Below are positions 12,610-22,320 of a stretch of DNA of 64,000 nucleotides, in pieces. This DNA is from Begonia masoniana (lineage: Eukaryota; Streptophyta; Magnoliopsida; Cucurbitales; Begoniaceae). The stretch is taken from assembly GCA_022432975.1 (NCBI GenBank), contig CM039502.1, positions 4,950,375-5,014,374 of the forward strand. The letters run 5' to 3'. The notes beneath the pieces are model-generated. The model was not told the origin of the DNA and did no database searches. It worked only from the letters and a program-made list of their open reading frames with translations. Each line of letters begins with the position of its first letter. Positions within the stretch are counted from its first letter, which is position 1. Position numbers and translations under genes: made by a program.

Positions 12610-14060
12610 TACAAAAATAATATATTAAAATTTCAAGATATTAGTCATAATATGATCACACAAATGTTCATGATCTTTTTTTTGTTGATCAGTCATATAC
12701 GACGTATACATAATAAAATAGTCCATGTACTTTGTTTGTAACGACCCCTTGTCCCAGCAAGATATTGTTCGCTCTGGGAATTGGATCGTAGCCTAATATC
12801 CTCCCCTCACGGCTTTGTTTGGCGAGGACTTCCCAGTCGGTCACCCAACCTGGTACTTTTTACATATGTTTTATTTCCACATACTTCCCCAAGCGATGTA
12901 ACGACCCCTCTTTTTACGACCCGTCACCTTCCGGTTCGCCCGCGCGGATGTACCGCCATCCGAGTTCTGATTCGTGCAGTCATCGTACACATATTTACAC
13001 ATCCAGGTCATCACATTGTTATCCTTTTGTCTTTTGCTTTTTTTAACTTCTATCTCCACTAATTTCTCTAATGCGGCTGCTTTCCGAGTTTGAATTTGCA
13101 AATGGTTAGAAGGCTCCCCTTTTTTTCTTTGTTTTCATTTCCTTTTCTTTTGACTGCCTTTTGGCCTATCGGGCGCACTTCATGTACTTCATCGTCTCTC
13201 TTGTCTGGATTAGACGACGAAGTGTAGGCCCCTAATTCGAAAACTTTTGTTCTTTTAAACCCCTCTGGTTGGTATGAAGTATTCCATTTTGGCTCATCCT
13301 TTAACAACTTCCAACAGTAGTCAAGTAGAAAATGAAAGCCGTCATTTTCAGATTTATACATTTGGTGGGCATGCTCAATAATTTGGTCATCGGACCACCC
13401 ACTATGGCGTATTCGTTGAACTCGTTGGTAACAACCAATGAAACGTAATACCTTAGGACTTACCTTGTTCCAATGGTCTTTGCATTGTTTCACTGTTCTA
13501 CTAGGCCCATCTTCACGGTGTTCGTTGAAGTAATCAGCAATCCGTTCCCAAAAACGTGCTGTTGTTTGGTCAATCTCAACAACAGAATTCTTAGATGTGT
13601 TGAGTCATCCGTTTATCAGAAGTATATTTGATTCATCACTCCATTTGGTTTTTCATTTGGATTTTTGAGGTGGATTCTCTTCATCATGTAGATGCGCATT
13701 CTCTAACCCGTCTTCACTGCGTGTAGATCTGGATTCAGAAGCAGAAGTGGATGGTGTTCGGTGTGAGGGAGGTGAACCATATGGTTGTGAATTTCCAAAC
13801 GAGACAAATGGTGAATATTGGGGTGTCTCAAAAGAACTCAATTTTCGGTAATGAAATTGTGGATATTGAAAATTTTGTGAATTGTTAAACTTTGACGGTA
13901 CTTGAGGATATTGAAAAAATAGATTTTGGGAATTTAGATTAGGAGATATTTGCGAATTTTGAAAAAATTGAAAAAATGAATTTTCAGAATTTGGCTGATA
14001 AATATTAGAAGCACTTTGAGAAAATTGTAAAAATAGATTTTGATAATTTGAGTTAGTAGA
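12610..14060 (-). pseudogene. Harbinger ORF1 (Myb/SANT-like) pseudogene
   Basis: From the right: a Gln/Asn/Phe-rich low-complexity N terminus (about 14060-13760), then a trihelix/SANT-like domain with FWERIADYFNEHREDG and CKDHWNKVSPKVLRFIGCY, then a C-terminal coiled region containing ALEKLVEIEVKKSKRQK. Two in-frame TGA codons (13653-13655 and 13605-13607) break the domain start. A frameshift follows near 13080, and a nested repeat interrupts the frame after 13005. The last recognisable piece (MTDQQKKDHEHL) resumes near 12690. Proteins of this type bind the element's ends and assist the separate transposase. This copy is not functional as read. Confidence 0.8.
12738..13005. repeat. 5S rRNA-derived repeat fragment nested in Harbinger ORF1
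   Basis: Positions 12823-12857 match the 3' end of plant 5S rRNA in reverse orientation: about 31 of 35 positions agree with my memory of the consensus, including GGGTGACC and CTGGGAAGTCCTCG. Sequence around it (GTAACGACCCCT at 12738-12749, repeated at 12898-12909) and the interruption of ORF1 mark this as an insertion. 5S pieces are typical of Cassandra-type TRIM LTRs and 5S-derived SINEs. I cannot decide which. It is not a functional 5S gene because the 5' half is missing. Confidence 0.6.
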
Positions 14061-14336
14061 ATTATCAGAATTATCAGAATCCCTGATAAAATTGAGAAAT
14101 GTGAGAAATATTGGTGATGAAAAAACTAAATTAAATATTTGTATTATAGATAGAAAAAGTAAATGAGAATAAAATATCATTTTTTGACTTCAAAGAGCCG
14201 TTGCTCAACAGGTGCAAAAGAAAACAATCTATTTGGCAACTTTGGTGGGTCATAGGTTGCTTACACTGGTTTAGCATCTTTGGTGATAAGTTACTTTGAC
14301 AAGCAATGCCTTTAGCAACCACTATTGGAGTTGCTC

Positions 14337-14582
14337 TTATAACATACTTTGTAACAATAATAAATTACATATTCTATGAAGATTTGACAATCTTATTCAT
14401 CCTTGTATTAAAAAAATTGACACGGTATATTTTTAATTATTTGATATACGATATTTTCTTCTACAAAATGTAACACTTTTCGTTCAATTATGGATTTCTT
14501 ACCTTAGTAGCTATAATTTTACTCTCTCACCATGTTAAAAGAGAGGAGAGATACACTAGTAAATAAGAGGAGAACTTTTGGG
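14337..14582. other. AT-rich spacer between Harbinger and copia elements
   Basis: No gene or repeat recognised beyond the TTA duplication at its left edge. Confidence 0.5.
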
Positions 14583-14587
14583 TACAG

Positions 14588-14821
14588 TATTAGCATATAT
14601 AGTTAGAGCTTTTAGTTTAATTCTAAGTATTTCAATTATTTTGTAACTAATGTCTTTTCCGTGATCATTACATTTTTTCTCATACTTGTACAATCCTTTT
14701 TCTGAAAATTCAAAGCACAGAGAACATTTTTTCTTCTGCCGCCATCGCTCTCCTTCTCTTCTTCATCTTCATCTTTATGTTACTTTCTGGTTTGGAAATC
14801 ATCAAAGTGTAAATCTCAACG
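14588..14821 (+). repeat. 5' LTR, copia element
   Basis: 234 bp, starts TATTAGCATATATAG and ends AAATCTCAACG, directly before the primer-binding site. One difference from the 3' LTR (a G in CAAAGCACAG, where the 3' copy has A). Confidence 0.93.
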
Positions 14822-14839
14822 TGGTATCAGAGCCTGATC

Positions 14840-17279
14840 ATGGCCTCCTCTAGTTCGACTATTCCCTCCTCTCCCATTCCCTCTCCTGCTATTTCAACCT
14901 CTTCTCCTCTGCCTTCCTTACCCTCAGTAAACCAAACTCTCACAGTCAAGCTAAATACCTCGAACTACCTGGTTTGGAAGGCGCAACTTCTCAATGTCGT
15001 CATGGCAAATGGCATTGAGCATCTCCTGGACCCCTCTTCTCCCTCACCTCCTAAATTCCTGGATACCACCTCCCTCCAAATCAACCCCGAATACACCCTC
15101 TGGCAACGATCCAACAGAATCGTTATGAGCTGGATTTTTGCTTCCCTGTCCGAGGACCTTCTTCCTCAGATCGTTGCTTTTTCCACTGCTAGTGAAGTCT
15201 GGTCAGCCCTGGAACGGCTTTTTGCCTCCTCCTCCTTGGCCCGCATCACCGATCTTCGAAGCCGATTACATTCCCTCTCCAAAGACGGTCTCTCGGCCTC
15301 CAAGCTACTCCCAAAAGTTCACTGCTTTGTGTAATACCCTTGCAGCTGTCGGCGAACCAGTCAGCTACAAAGACAAGATCATTTATTTTCTCAACGGCCT
15401 GGGCAGCGAGTACAACGCGTTCGTGACCTCGGTCACCAACCGCGCCGATGAACCTTCGCTGGAAGACGTTCAAAGCCAGCTCCAAAGTTATGATTTTCGT
15501 CTGGAAAAACAGAACTCCGTCATCGCCTTTCCGACGCCGGCCCAGATCCAGGCGAATTTCGCCTCTCAACGCCCTTATCGGCCGTCGTGGAATCCTCGCC
15601 CAAATGCCTCTCTTCGTCCCCCTTTCTCGCCTGCTTCATTTCCGCGTGGGCCGGAGTCTCCTCAGCAGCCCGGGCCCTGGCGCCCAAATCGGGCCTCGCA
15701 GCAAAACTGGGTTCGCTGCCAGATTTGCAACAAGTCGGGCAACTCGGCCCTGCGCTGCTACCAGCTCCCTTCTGCAGCCCAACACGCTTATTCCCCAGCC
15801 CAAGCCCAAGCGCATTTTACTTATTTCCTACCCGACTCAAGCCCAGCCCAAACCCACCCTCATCCTTCTCCGACCCGCCCAGCTGCCTATTCTCCCTTAC
15901 CCGACCCGGCCCGCCCAGAAGCCCTTGTTCCTTCGCCGGCCTTCTCCCCTGCTCCTTGTCCAAGTTCTCCAGGCCTTCTCCCTACCCCTGCCCCGTCGCC
16001 GGCCTCCCCCTGGATTCTAGACTCCGGCGCTACACATCACTTCACGCCGGATTCTCATCTTCTCCACCGTCCCCAGCATCTCCCCTCTCCGTCGCAAGTC
16101 GCCACTGCCGAAGGAACCCTTCTCCCTCTCTCTAAATTCGGTTCGGCTACTCTTCCGGCCCTTGGCCGATCACTCAATTTGCAGCATGTTTTTCACTCTC
16201 CTAATCTGTCTCACAATCTCTTAAGTGTCTCTAAATTATGTCAAGATAACTCTGTCTTTGTTGAGTTTCATGCAAATTCTTTTTTTGTCAAGGATCGGAG
16301 TTCGCGTCAGACGCTCCTCCATGGCCTCTCTGATGGCCTTTATCATACCCCCTCAGTCGCCCCTGTTTTGCTCCTCCAGGCTCGGTCTCCTTCTTTTGTG
16401 CCTCCCCTAGAGAACTTTTGGCATCATCGATTGGGGCATCCCTCCTCCTCGGTGATGCAACAGGTTCTTCGCACCTGCAATGTGTCTGTAAAATCTTCCT
16501 CCCCCTCTTTTTGTACCTCCTGCCAAATGAGCAAGAGCCATCAACTTCCTTTCTCCCTCTCTCCCTCTCATGCACATTTTCCTTTTGATGTTGTACATTC
16601 GGATGTTTGGGGTCCGTTTCCTGTTAAATCAATTACTGGTACTCGTTATTTTGTTTTGTTTGTGGATGATTGTACTCGTTTTACCTGGCTTTTTCCTTTA
16701 AAACTAAAAAGCGATGTATATACCACTTTTGTTCATTTCTATCAGTTTGTTAAAACGCAGTTCAATACGCAAATTAAATCTATTCAATCCGATTAGGGTG
16801 GCGAGTTTCAGGCTCTCACTTCTCTTTTTCTCTCTCTTGGCATCCAACATCGTGTCTCTTGCCCATATACTCCCAACCAAAATGGCCGAGTTGAACGCAA
16901 AAATCGTCACATTGTCGAGACGGGCCTAGCTCTCCTTTTTCATTCCCCGGTCCCACTTCATTTCTGGCCTTATGCCTTCACTCACGCTGCCACTTTAATC
17001 AATTTGCTTCCCACTCCCGTCCTTCAACAAAAATCACCCTCCGAATGTCTATTACATAAAGTCCCTGATTACTTGTCCCTTCGTGCCTTTGGGTGTCTGT
17101 GCTTCCCTCTTCTTCGTCCGTTCAATCGCCACAAACTTCAACCTCGTTCTCGTCCATGTGTCTTTCTCGGCCCTAGTCCCCATCACAAAGGCTATCTCTG
17201 TCTTGAACCCGAGTCAAATAAAATTTATATCTCTCGTCATGTCACCTTGTTGAGTCTCAGTTTCCTTTTGCCTCCACCA
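14840..17279 (+). pseudogene. Copia gag-protease-integrase part, broken in three places
   Basis: Gag starts at ATG 14840 (Ser/Pro-rich, then a UBN2-like region) and runs off frame at about 15299-15302 through one extra base, ending at 15334. The frame continues in phase +1 to 16796. The zinc knuckle CQICNKSGNSALRC has Asn where the CCHC His belongs. Protease motif WILDSGATHHF is intact near 16012. The GAG-pre-integrase region has HRLGHPS and CTSCQMSK. Integrase has HSDVWGP, then TAG (16794-16796) replaces the Asn codon of the second catalytic block (SD*GGEF), and the third Asp/Glu region (NGRVERKN) follows. A one-base deletion near 17245 precedes the solo-LTR insertion. Not translatable as one polyprotein. 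Confidence 0.88.
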
Positions 17280-17284
17280 CGAAA

Positions 17285-19732
17285 TGTAATACCCGGCTTG
17301 TACGGATTTTTAGTTTTAATATATTATATTCATATTTTATCATATAATGGCACTTTTCGTAAATATGTCAAATCAGGTCCGTTTCACGAAAAGAAAGCGT
17401 CATTACGATCCTAACGACTAATTGAAATTTTAGGAAATTTTTGGGATTTTCGGAATAATATCGCTATATTCCGAGTAAATAAGTTTCTTGTAATGTAGAA
17501 GACGTTCTCGTAAAAATAGCAAACAAGGTCCAAATTGTGAACGGACAGTTTTATTAAGTCCCAAATAATAAGTTGGACTTATTGATGAAATAAGAAAGTT
17601 TGGAGAACCAGAGTCGTTAGCCGATTAACGAAACGAAAGACGAAACTAATATAAAAACTAAAGAAGGGCAAAATGGTAAATTGCAAAATCAAAATATAAA
17701 ATAACTAAACTCTTTTCCTTCCTCATTATCTTCCCTGTTGCGTGAAGGATTCCAGAGAGCTTTCTCTCTATTTTCAAGCGCTTCCCTCACGACGACTTCA
17801 ACGATCCCGACCTCCGTTCTCTTCCGTTTCTCCTCCGTTCTTCGTGATTCTTCCTCCTCTCGCTATCCTAGGTATGAATCTACGTTCTTAGAGCGTTTAT
17901 TTTGAGTTTTACGAAGTATAAACAATTAGGGTTTTGTCAAAAATGCGAATTACGGTTCGTAATTAATAGGGTAGCCTTGATTAAGTATATATTGCACGTA
18001 TTTGACGTTATTGGACGAAGTTAAATCAAATCGTGAAAAGGTTAAAAATTAGGAATTTTTGGAAAAGTTCGTTAATTGTAATTTCGAACCATCGAGCATG
18101 AATTAGTCGTTTAAGTATCTCGATTTGATGAGTTAGAAGTTTTAAGGAATTCCTTAGTTAAGGTTTCGTTGAATTTGGACGTTTAGAAGTTTAAATTCGT
18201 TTTAACGATAAACGCTTTGAATTGCTTAGGTGAACGACTCTCTTGGACGAAGCTCGAGAATCTGTGCGCTCAAGGTAAGTTCTCGTGACTTACTCTGGCC
18301 GATTGGCCTACACCGTATTTCGATGTCGCGTCGAGGATGTTAAAGGATCGTTTGTTTTATTTGCTTTGGTTGGGTAGTTAGGTTTAAACGTTTTGTAGGT
18401 TATTTCATTTACAGTCTTGATGGTATACATGTGCTTGTTTATTGTATGTTTATATTATGCTCATATCTGTTCATGCATCACGTATTTCAAATGTCATGAA
18501 AATGAATTTCCGCACGTGTTTTAAGAAAAGAAAATGAACCTCTGTAATGAATGAACGTAATCTGTCTGTATCTGGTCACGCGAGGTGGGACTCAGGCACG
18601 GCTGTGCGTGTTGCAAGCGTGTACCCCCCTCCTCTAGCTGGAAAGAGTAGTCCGACCGCAGGATGGGCTCTCTCCGGTTAGTGGGTTGCGATCTCGGTGA
18701 CAATCTGTCTGTCTGCGACGTAATGAATCTGTATCTGAATCTGAATCTGCATGTTTTCTTAGTGGCATACGCACGCATGCATCTGCATTTACGAAGCTTA
18801 CTGAGATTTCATTATCTCATAGATGTCTGTATGGTGTAGGTGACTTTCTAGGTGACATAGATCCAGGTGAGGACGACGTTCCTCCTTCTGATGTCTGAGG
18901 TAGTTGATGGATGATGACCCGTGGGAGTGCGCTGGGCAGTCGGCGCGTTTCTGACCCGTGGGGATGTGTACGTATTTTGGGAACTATTAGAATGTCTAGG
19001 TTGATTTGTATAGACATTTTAAGTTGTTTGGATTGGGTAGTGGATAGGCTATATTTGATGACTTAAACGTTTTGGAAATCTGTTTTATAAACTGTATATT
19101 GAATTGTTTTGGTTTAATCCGTTAGTTAAATGTTATGAAAATGTTTTGAAATGTTTTTAGGTTGTTACGGATAGGCTCGGTTTTTAGAGCTATCCACGCA
19201 GTTGGACTTCGCAAAGTCTGCTGTAAGTTAATTGAGTTTAGAACACGTTTTAGTTGAGTTTAAATGATAAATTGATAGTGATGGAATTGGAAAATGCTTA
19301 AATGTAGAGTGATGTTTTGCTCTCTGGAATTTCCAGAGAGCACTTGTAAAACATTAGGGAAACGAGGTAGAAGATCGAGGGAGAGGGGGAAAATGGTCGC
19401 TGCAAAGTGCAGCGACTGGGCGCTGCACAATGCAGCGCCCGATCGTTGCACACTGCAGCGATTGCAGCGATCGGGCGCTGCAATGTGCAGCGCCCACAGC
19501 GATCAGTCGCTGCTTTCATTCCTCTCTGTTTTTCCGGTTTTGCCCCTCCGCGATTTGTTTAATGTTTTAAATAGTTTCAATTGTTTATAGTTTTAAATTA
19601 AATGTTTATAATTGTTTTTAAAAGTTTTATTTAGTTTGATTTCAAAATGTTTTCCGCATAAACGCTAAGTATAAAAGAAAATGAAAATTTATACGAAAAA
19701 AAAAAAATGGGTACAGTATTAGGGTCGTTACA
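17285..19732. mobile_element. 2.45 kb solo LTR, probably Ty3/gypsy, nested in the copia element
   Basis: Begins TGTAATACCC and ends GGGTCGTTACA, flanked by the 5-bp duplication CGAAA (17280-17284 and 19733-19737). It has no internal domain, primer-binding site or second LTR. Length, the TGTAATACCC start and absence of coding motifs suit a solo LTR of a long-LTR chromovirus (Tekay/Del-like). The family assignment is inference. It lies between the integrase and RT parts of the copia element. Contains a GC-rich hairpin cluster (19396-19495) and an A12 run near the right end. Confidence 0.82.
19396..19495. repeat. Cluster of four short GC-rich hairpins within the solo LTR
   Basis: Four consecutive inverted repeats with 3-nt loops: 19396-19416 (9-bp stem GTCGCTGCA), 19418-19440 (10-bp stem GGGCGCTGCA), 19442-19462 (9-bp stem with one G-T pair) and 19473-19495 (10-bp stem GGGCGCTGCA again). 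All share the CGCTGCA core. Surrounding LTR sequence is AT-rich. Confidence 0.85.
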
Positions 19733-19737
19733 CGAAA

Positions 19738-21546
19738 TCCCTTTCCCTCCCCTCACCGTTTGAACTTTCTATCCCTTGTGTTCCTCCTCCTCCTTACTCC
19801 ACTGCTCCTACATCGTCCTCATCTCCCTCTCTTTCTCTTATACCTGCTCCCTCTCCTATTATTACTCCTCCTCTATTGAGCCCCCCCACTGTGCCTCTCT
19901 CCTCTCCACCCGTTACTATAACCCTACCCTCACCCACTGCCCAAAATACCCATCCCATGACCACCAGAGCCAAAGCCGGTGTCTTTAAGCCCAAAGCTCT
20001 TCTTCTGGAGCCTGCCCCTGAACCTCGCACTTTTAGCCAAGCTGCCAAATGTCCTCAGTGGCTTGCTGCCATGCGCGAGGAATTTTCTGCCCTCCAGCAA
20101 ACCAATACTTGGACCTTGGTTCCCCTTCCATGCGGTGCCAAACTCATAGGCTGCAAGTGGGTCTTCAAAACCAAGCTCAATCCCGATGGCACGATCTCTC
20201 GGTATAAGGCTCGCCTTGTAGCCAAAGGGTATGATCAAACTGAAGGTGTTGATTATGAGGAGACCTTCAGCTCAGTGGTCAAACCCACCTCTGTCCGTTT
20301 GGTGCTTTCTTTAGCTGTGTCGTCTCAGTGGCCTATTAAACAACTCGACATTAGCAATGCTTTTCTCCACGGTGATCTCACTGAGAGGGTCTACATGCAA
20401 CAACCCTCTGGTTTTGTTGACTCTTCCTCTCCGTCTGCTGTTTGCTTATTACATAAAGCTCTCTACGGTCTCAAGCAGTCTCCCCGAGCCTGGTACACCA
20501 AACTTCACACTGCTTTACTCCATTGGGGTTTCTCCGCATCACGATCTGATTCTTCTCTCTTTATCCGTCGGACATCATCTTCCGTTATTATTATGCTAGT
20601 ATATGTGGATGATATCATCTTGACAGGCGACTCCCCGGCTATGTTAGAGAAGCTCCTCCTATACTTGCATTCTCAGTTCAGAGTCCGGGATCTCGGGCCT
20701 CTATCTTATTTTCTGGGCATTTCTGTTACTCATACCTCTACTGCTATGCATCTTTCTCAGTCTCGCTATATCATGGATCTTCTCCACAGAGCCAATATGG
20801 CTTCGTGCAAACCGGTCCCGACTCCAATGGTGGCTGGCCCCGTCATCTCTCTACAGTCAGGCATTCCTCTTCAGGATGGTTTTCTGTATCGTAGCATCGT
20901 TGGTGGCTTGCAATACTGTTGTCTCACTCGCCCTGATATCACTTTTGCAGTCAATAAAGTCTCTCAGTTTATGCATGCCCCGTCCGATGCTCACTGGCAA
21001 GCCGTCAAGCGCATCTTGCGCTATCTTAGAGGTACCCTCTCTCTCGGCATCTCTTTTAGGCCCTCTGCCTCTGTTCACTTAACTTGCTACACGGATGCCG
21101 ATTGGGCCTCCTGCCTAGATGATCGCAAGAGCACCAGTGGCTTCTGCATCTTTCTTGGCCCGAATCTCGTGTCCTGGTCCTCTACTAAACAGAAAGCCGT
21201 CTCTCGATCCAGCACGGAATCCGAGTACCGTAGTGTTGCCAATGGTGCGGCTGAGCTTCTTTGGATACAGTCTCTATTGCAGGAGCTTGGTATTCCTCCC
21301 CCCGACCCGCCCATCATCCTCTGTGACAACTTCAGTGCTACTTATCTGGCCTCTAACCCCGTCCTCCACTCTAAATCCAAGCATGTGGAGATTGACTACC
21401 ACTTTGTTCGCGAAAAAGTGCTTCAAAAGAGGTTATTGATCAAATTCACTCCTTCAGGAAATCAATTGGCCGACGCTCTCACCAAACCTCTCCCTCCGGC
21501 CTTGTTCAACAACTTTCTCTCCAAGATCTTCAGCCCACCGCCTTGA
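19738..21546 (+). CDS. Copia reverse transcriptase-RNase H part of the polyprotein
   Basis: Open from the insertion junction to TGA at 21544-21546. A Met lies at 19876, but the frame is open upstream, so that Met is not a natural start. After a Pro/Ser-rich linker come the RT blocks: GCKWVFKTKLNPDG, ARLVAKGYDQTEGVDYEETF, LDISNAFLHGDL, LYGLKQSPRAWY and the catalytic YVDDIILTG. RNase H follows with YTDADWA, STSGFCIFLG, STESEYRSVANG and the KHVEIDYHFVRE block. No internal stop, so this half could still encode enzyme, but the upstream part of the polyprotein is disabled. Confidence 0.92.
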   Translation, partial: SLSLPSPFELSIPCVPPPPYSTAPTSSSSPSLSLIPAPSPIITPPLLSPPTVPLSSPPVTITLPSPTAQNTHPMTTRAKAGVFKPKALLLEPAPEPRTFSQAAKCPQWLAAMREEFSALQQTNTWTLVPLPCGAKLIGCKWVFKTKLNPDGTISRYKARLVAKGYDQTEGVDYEETFSSVVKPTSVRLVLSLAVSSQWPIKQLDISNAFLHGDLTERVYMQQPSGFVDSSSPSAVCLLHKALYGLKQSPRAWYTKLHTALLHWGFSASRSDSSLFIRRTSSSVIIMLVYVDDIILTGDSPAMLEKLLLYLHSQFRVRDLGPLSYFLGISVTHTSTAMHLSQSRYIMDLLHRANMASCKPVPTPMVAGPVISLQSGIPLQDGFLYRSIVGGLQYCCLTRPDITFAVNKVSQFMHAPSDAHWQAVKRILRYLRGTLSLGISFRPSASVHLTCYTDADWASCLDDRKSTSGFCIFLGPNLVSWSSTKQKAVSRSSTESEYRSVANGAAELLWIQSLLQELGIPPPDPPIILCDNFSATYLASNPVLHSKSKHVEIDYHFVREKVLQKRLLIKFTPSGNQLADALTKPLPPALFNNFLSKIFSPPP

Positions 21547-21559
21547 TCTTGAGGGGGGG

Positions 21560-21793
21560 TATTAGCATATATAGTTAGAGCTTTTAGTTTAATTCTAAGT
21601 ATTTCAATTATTTTGTAACTAATGTCTTTTCCGTGATCATTACATTTTTTCTCATACTTGTACAATCCTTTTTCTGAAAATTCAAAACACAGAGAACATT
21701 TTTTCTTCTGCCGCCATCGCTCTCCTTCTCTTCTTCATCTTCATCTTTATGTTACTTTCTGGTTTGGAAATCATCAAAGTGTAAATCTCAACG
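21560..21793 (+). repeat. 3' LTR, copia element
   Basis: 234 bp, preceded by the polypurine tract and followed by the TACAG duplication. One difference from the 5' LTR. Confidence 0.93.
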
Positions 21794-21798
21794 TACAG

Positions 21799-22320
21799 TT
21801 AGGAACTTAGACTTTTTATATGTTGTCTAAGTGCCAAATTTGATTGTTTTATGTCATAGCATAACCCAATTGATTATTGAAACTTTAAACATGAAAATAT
21901 TTTAATGTTGATATCAGATGAGCCTAATAATGCCATGGACCACAACGACCATCTTAGAAGTATAACTAAAGCTATCATTTAATGAATAGTTTAATTGCTT
22001 TACCTTAAATTAGGCAAGTTTAATAAATATGTGAAATAAAACAAAAAAACTTAATTCATATTAAAAATTTAGATAAATAATATGATTGAAAATTGGAAAT
22101 TGATATCTTATTTTAATTATTTACAATTTATTATATTAATTACATCGATTAATGAGTGTCAAATCTGAATATAAAAATTAGAGGGTAAAAATAAAGAAGA
22201 AACGTAATATTACACTTTGAGTTCCCGTGGTTAGATAAATCGCGGTCGATTTTAATTTGTAAAATCTTAACTTAATTATAGGAAGCAATCGAATCCAAAT
22301 ATGAAGACAAAAGTTTTGAT
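21799..22320. other. AT-rich intergenic DNA downstream of the ARM gene
   Basis: Holds the presumed 3' region of the minus-strand ARM gene. No other feature recognised. Confidence 0.5.

Larger units (their letters stand above)
12185..14336 (-). mobile_element. PIF/Harbinger-type DNA element carrying only ORF1
   Basis: Bounded by the 3-bp duplication TTA (12182-12184 and 14337-14339), the usual PIF/Harbinger target. Imperfect inverted ends: AAGCATCTCCC at the left, and GAGCAACTCCAA read inward from the right. The 2.15 kb interior carries a decayed ORF1 of the Myb/SANT-like type that accompanies plant Harbinger transposases. The DDE transposase ORF is absent, so the element could move only with help. 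A foreign repeat with a 5S-like piece is inserted at about 12738-13005. Confidence 0.78.
14588..21793 (+). mobile_element. Ty1/copia retrotransposon with 234-bp LTRs, interrupted by a solo LTR
   Basis: LTRs at 14588-14821 and 21560-21793 differ at one position by eye. The 5-bp target duplication TACAG flanks the element (14583-14587 and 21794-21798). A primer-binding site TGGTATCAGAGC (14822-14833) and a polypurine tract GAGGGGGGG (21551-21559) are in place. The LTR ends are TATT...AACG instead of TG...CA. Gag, protease, integrase, RT and RNase H are all present, but broken by a gag frameshift, a stop in integrase, a frameshift near 17230 and a 2448-bp insertion. LTR similarity implies a recent insertion. 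Confidence 0.93.

Noticed and set aside
12823..12857. A functional 5S rRNA gene
   Set aside because: Only about 35 nt of the 3' end are present, with mismatches and no internal promoter.
16225..16598. Small antisense frames in copia integrase
   Set aside because: Shadows of the real polyprotein frame in the opposite strand.
19294..19590. 98-codon frame over the hairpin cluster
   Set aside because: No domain. Open in the overlapping antisense frames as a by-product of the GCTGCA repeats.
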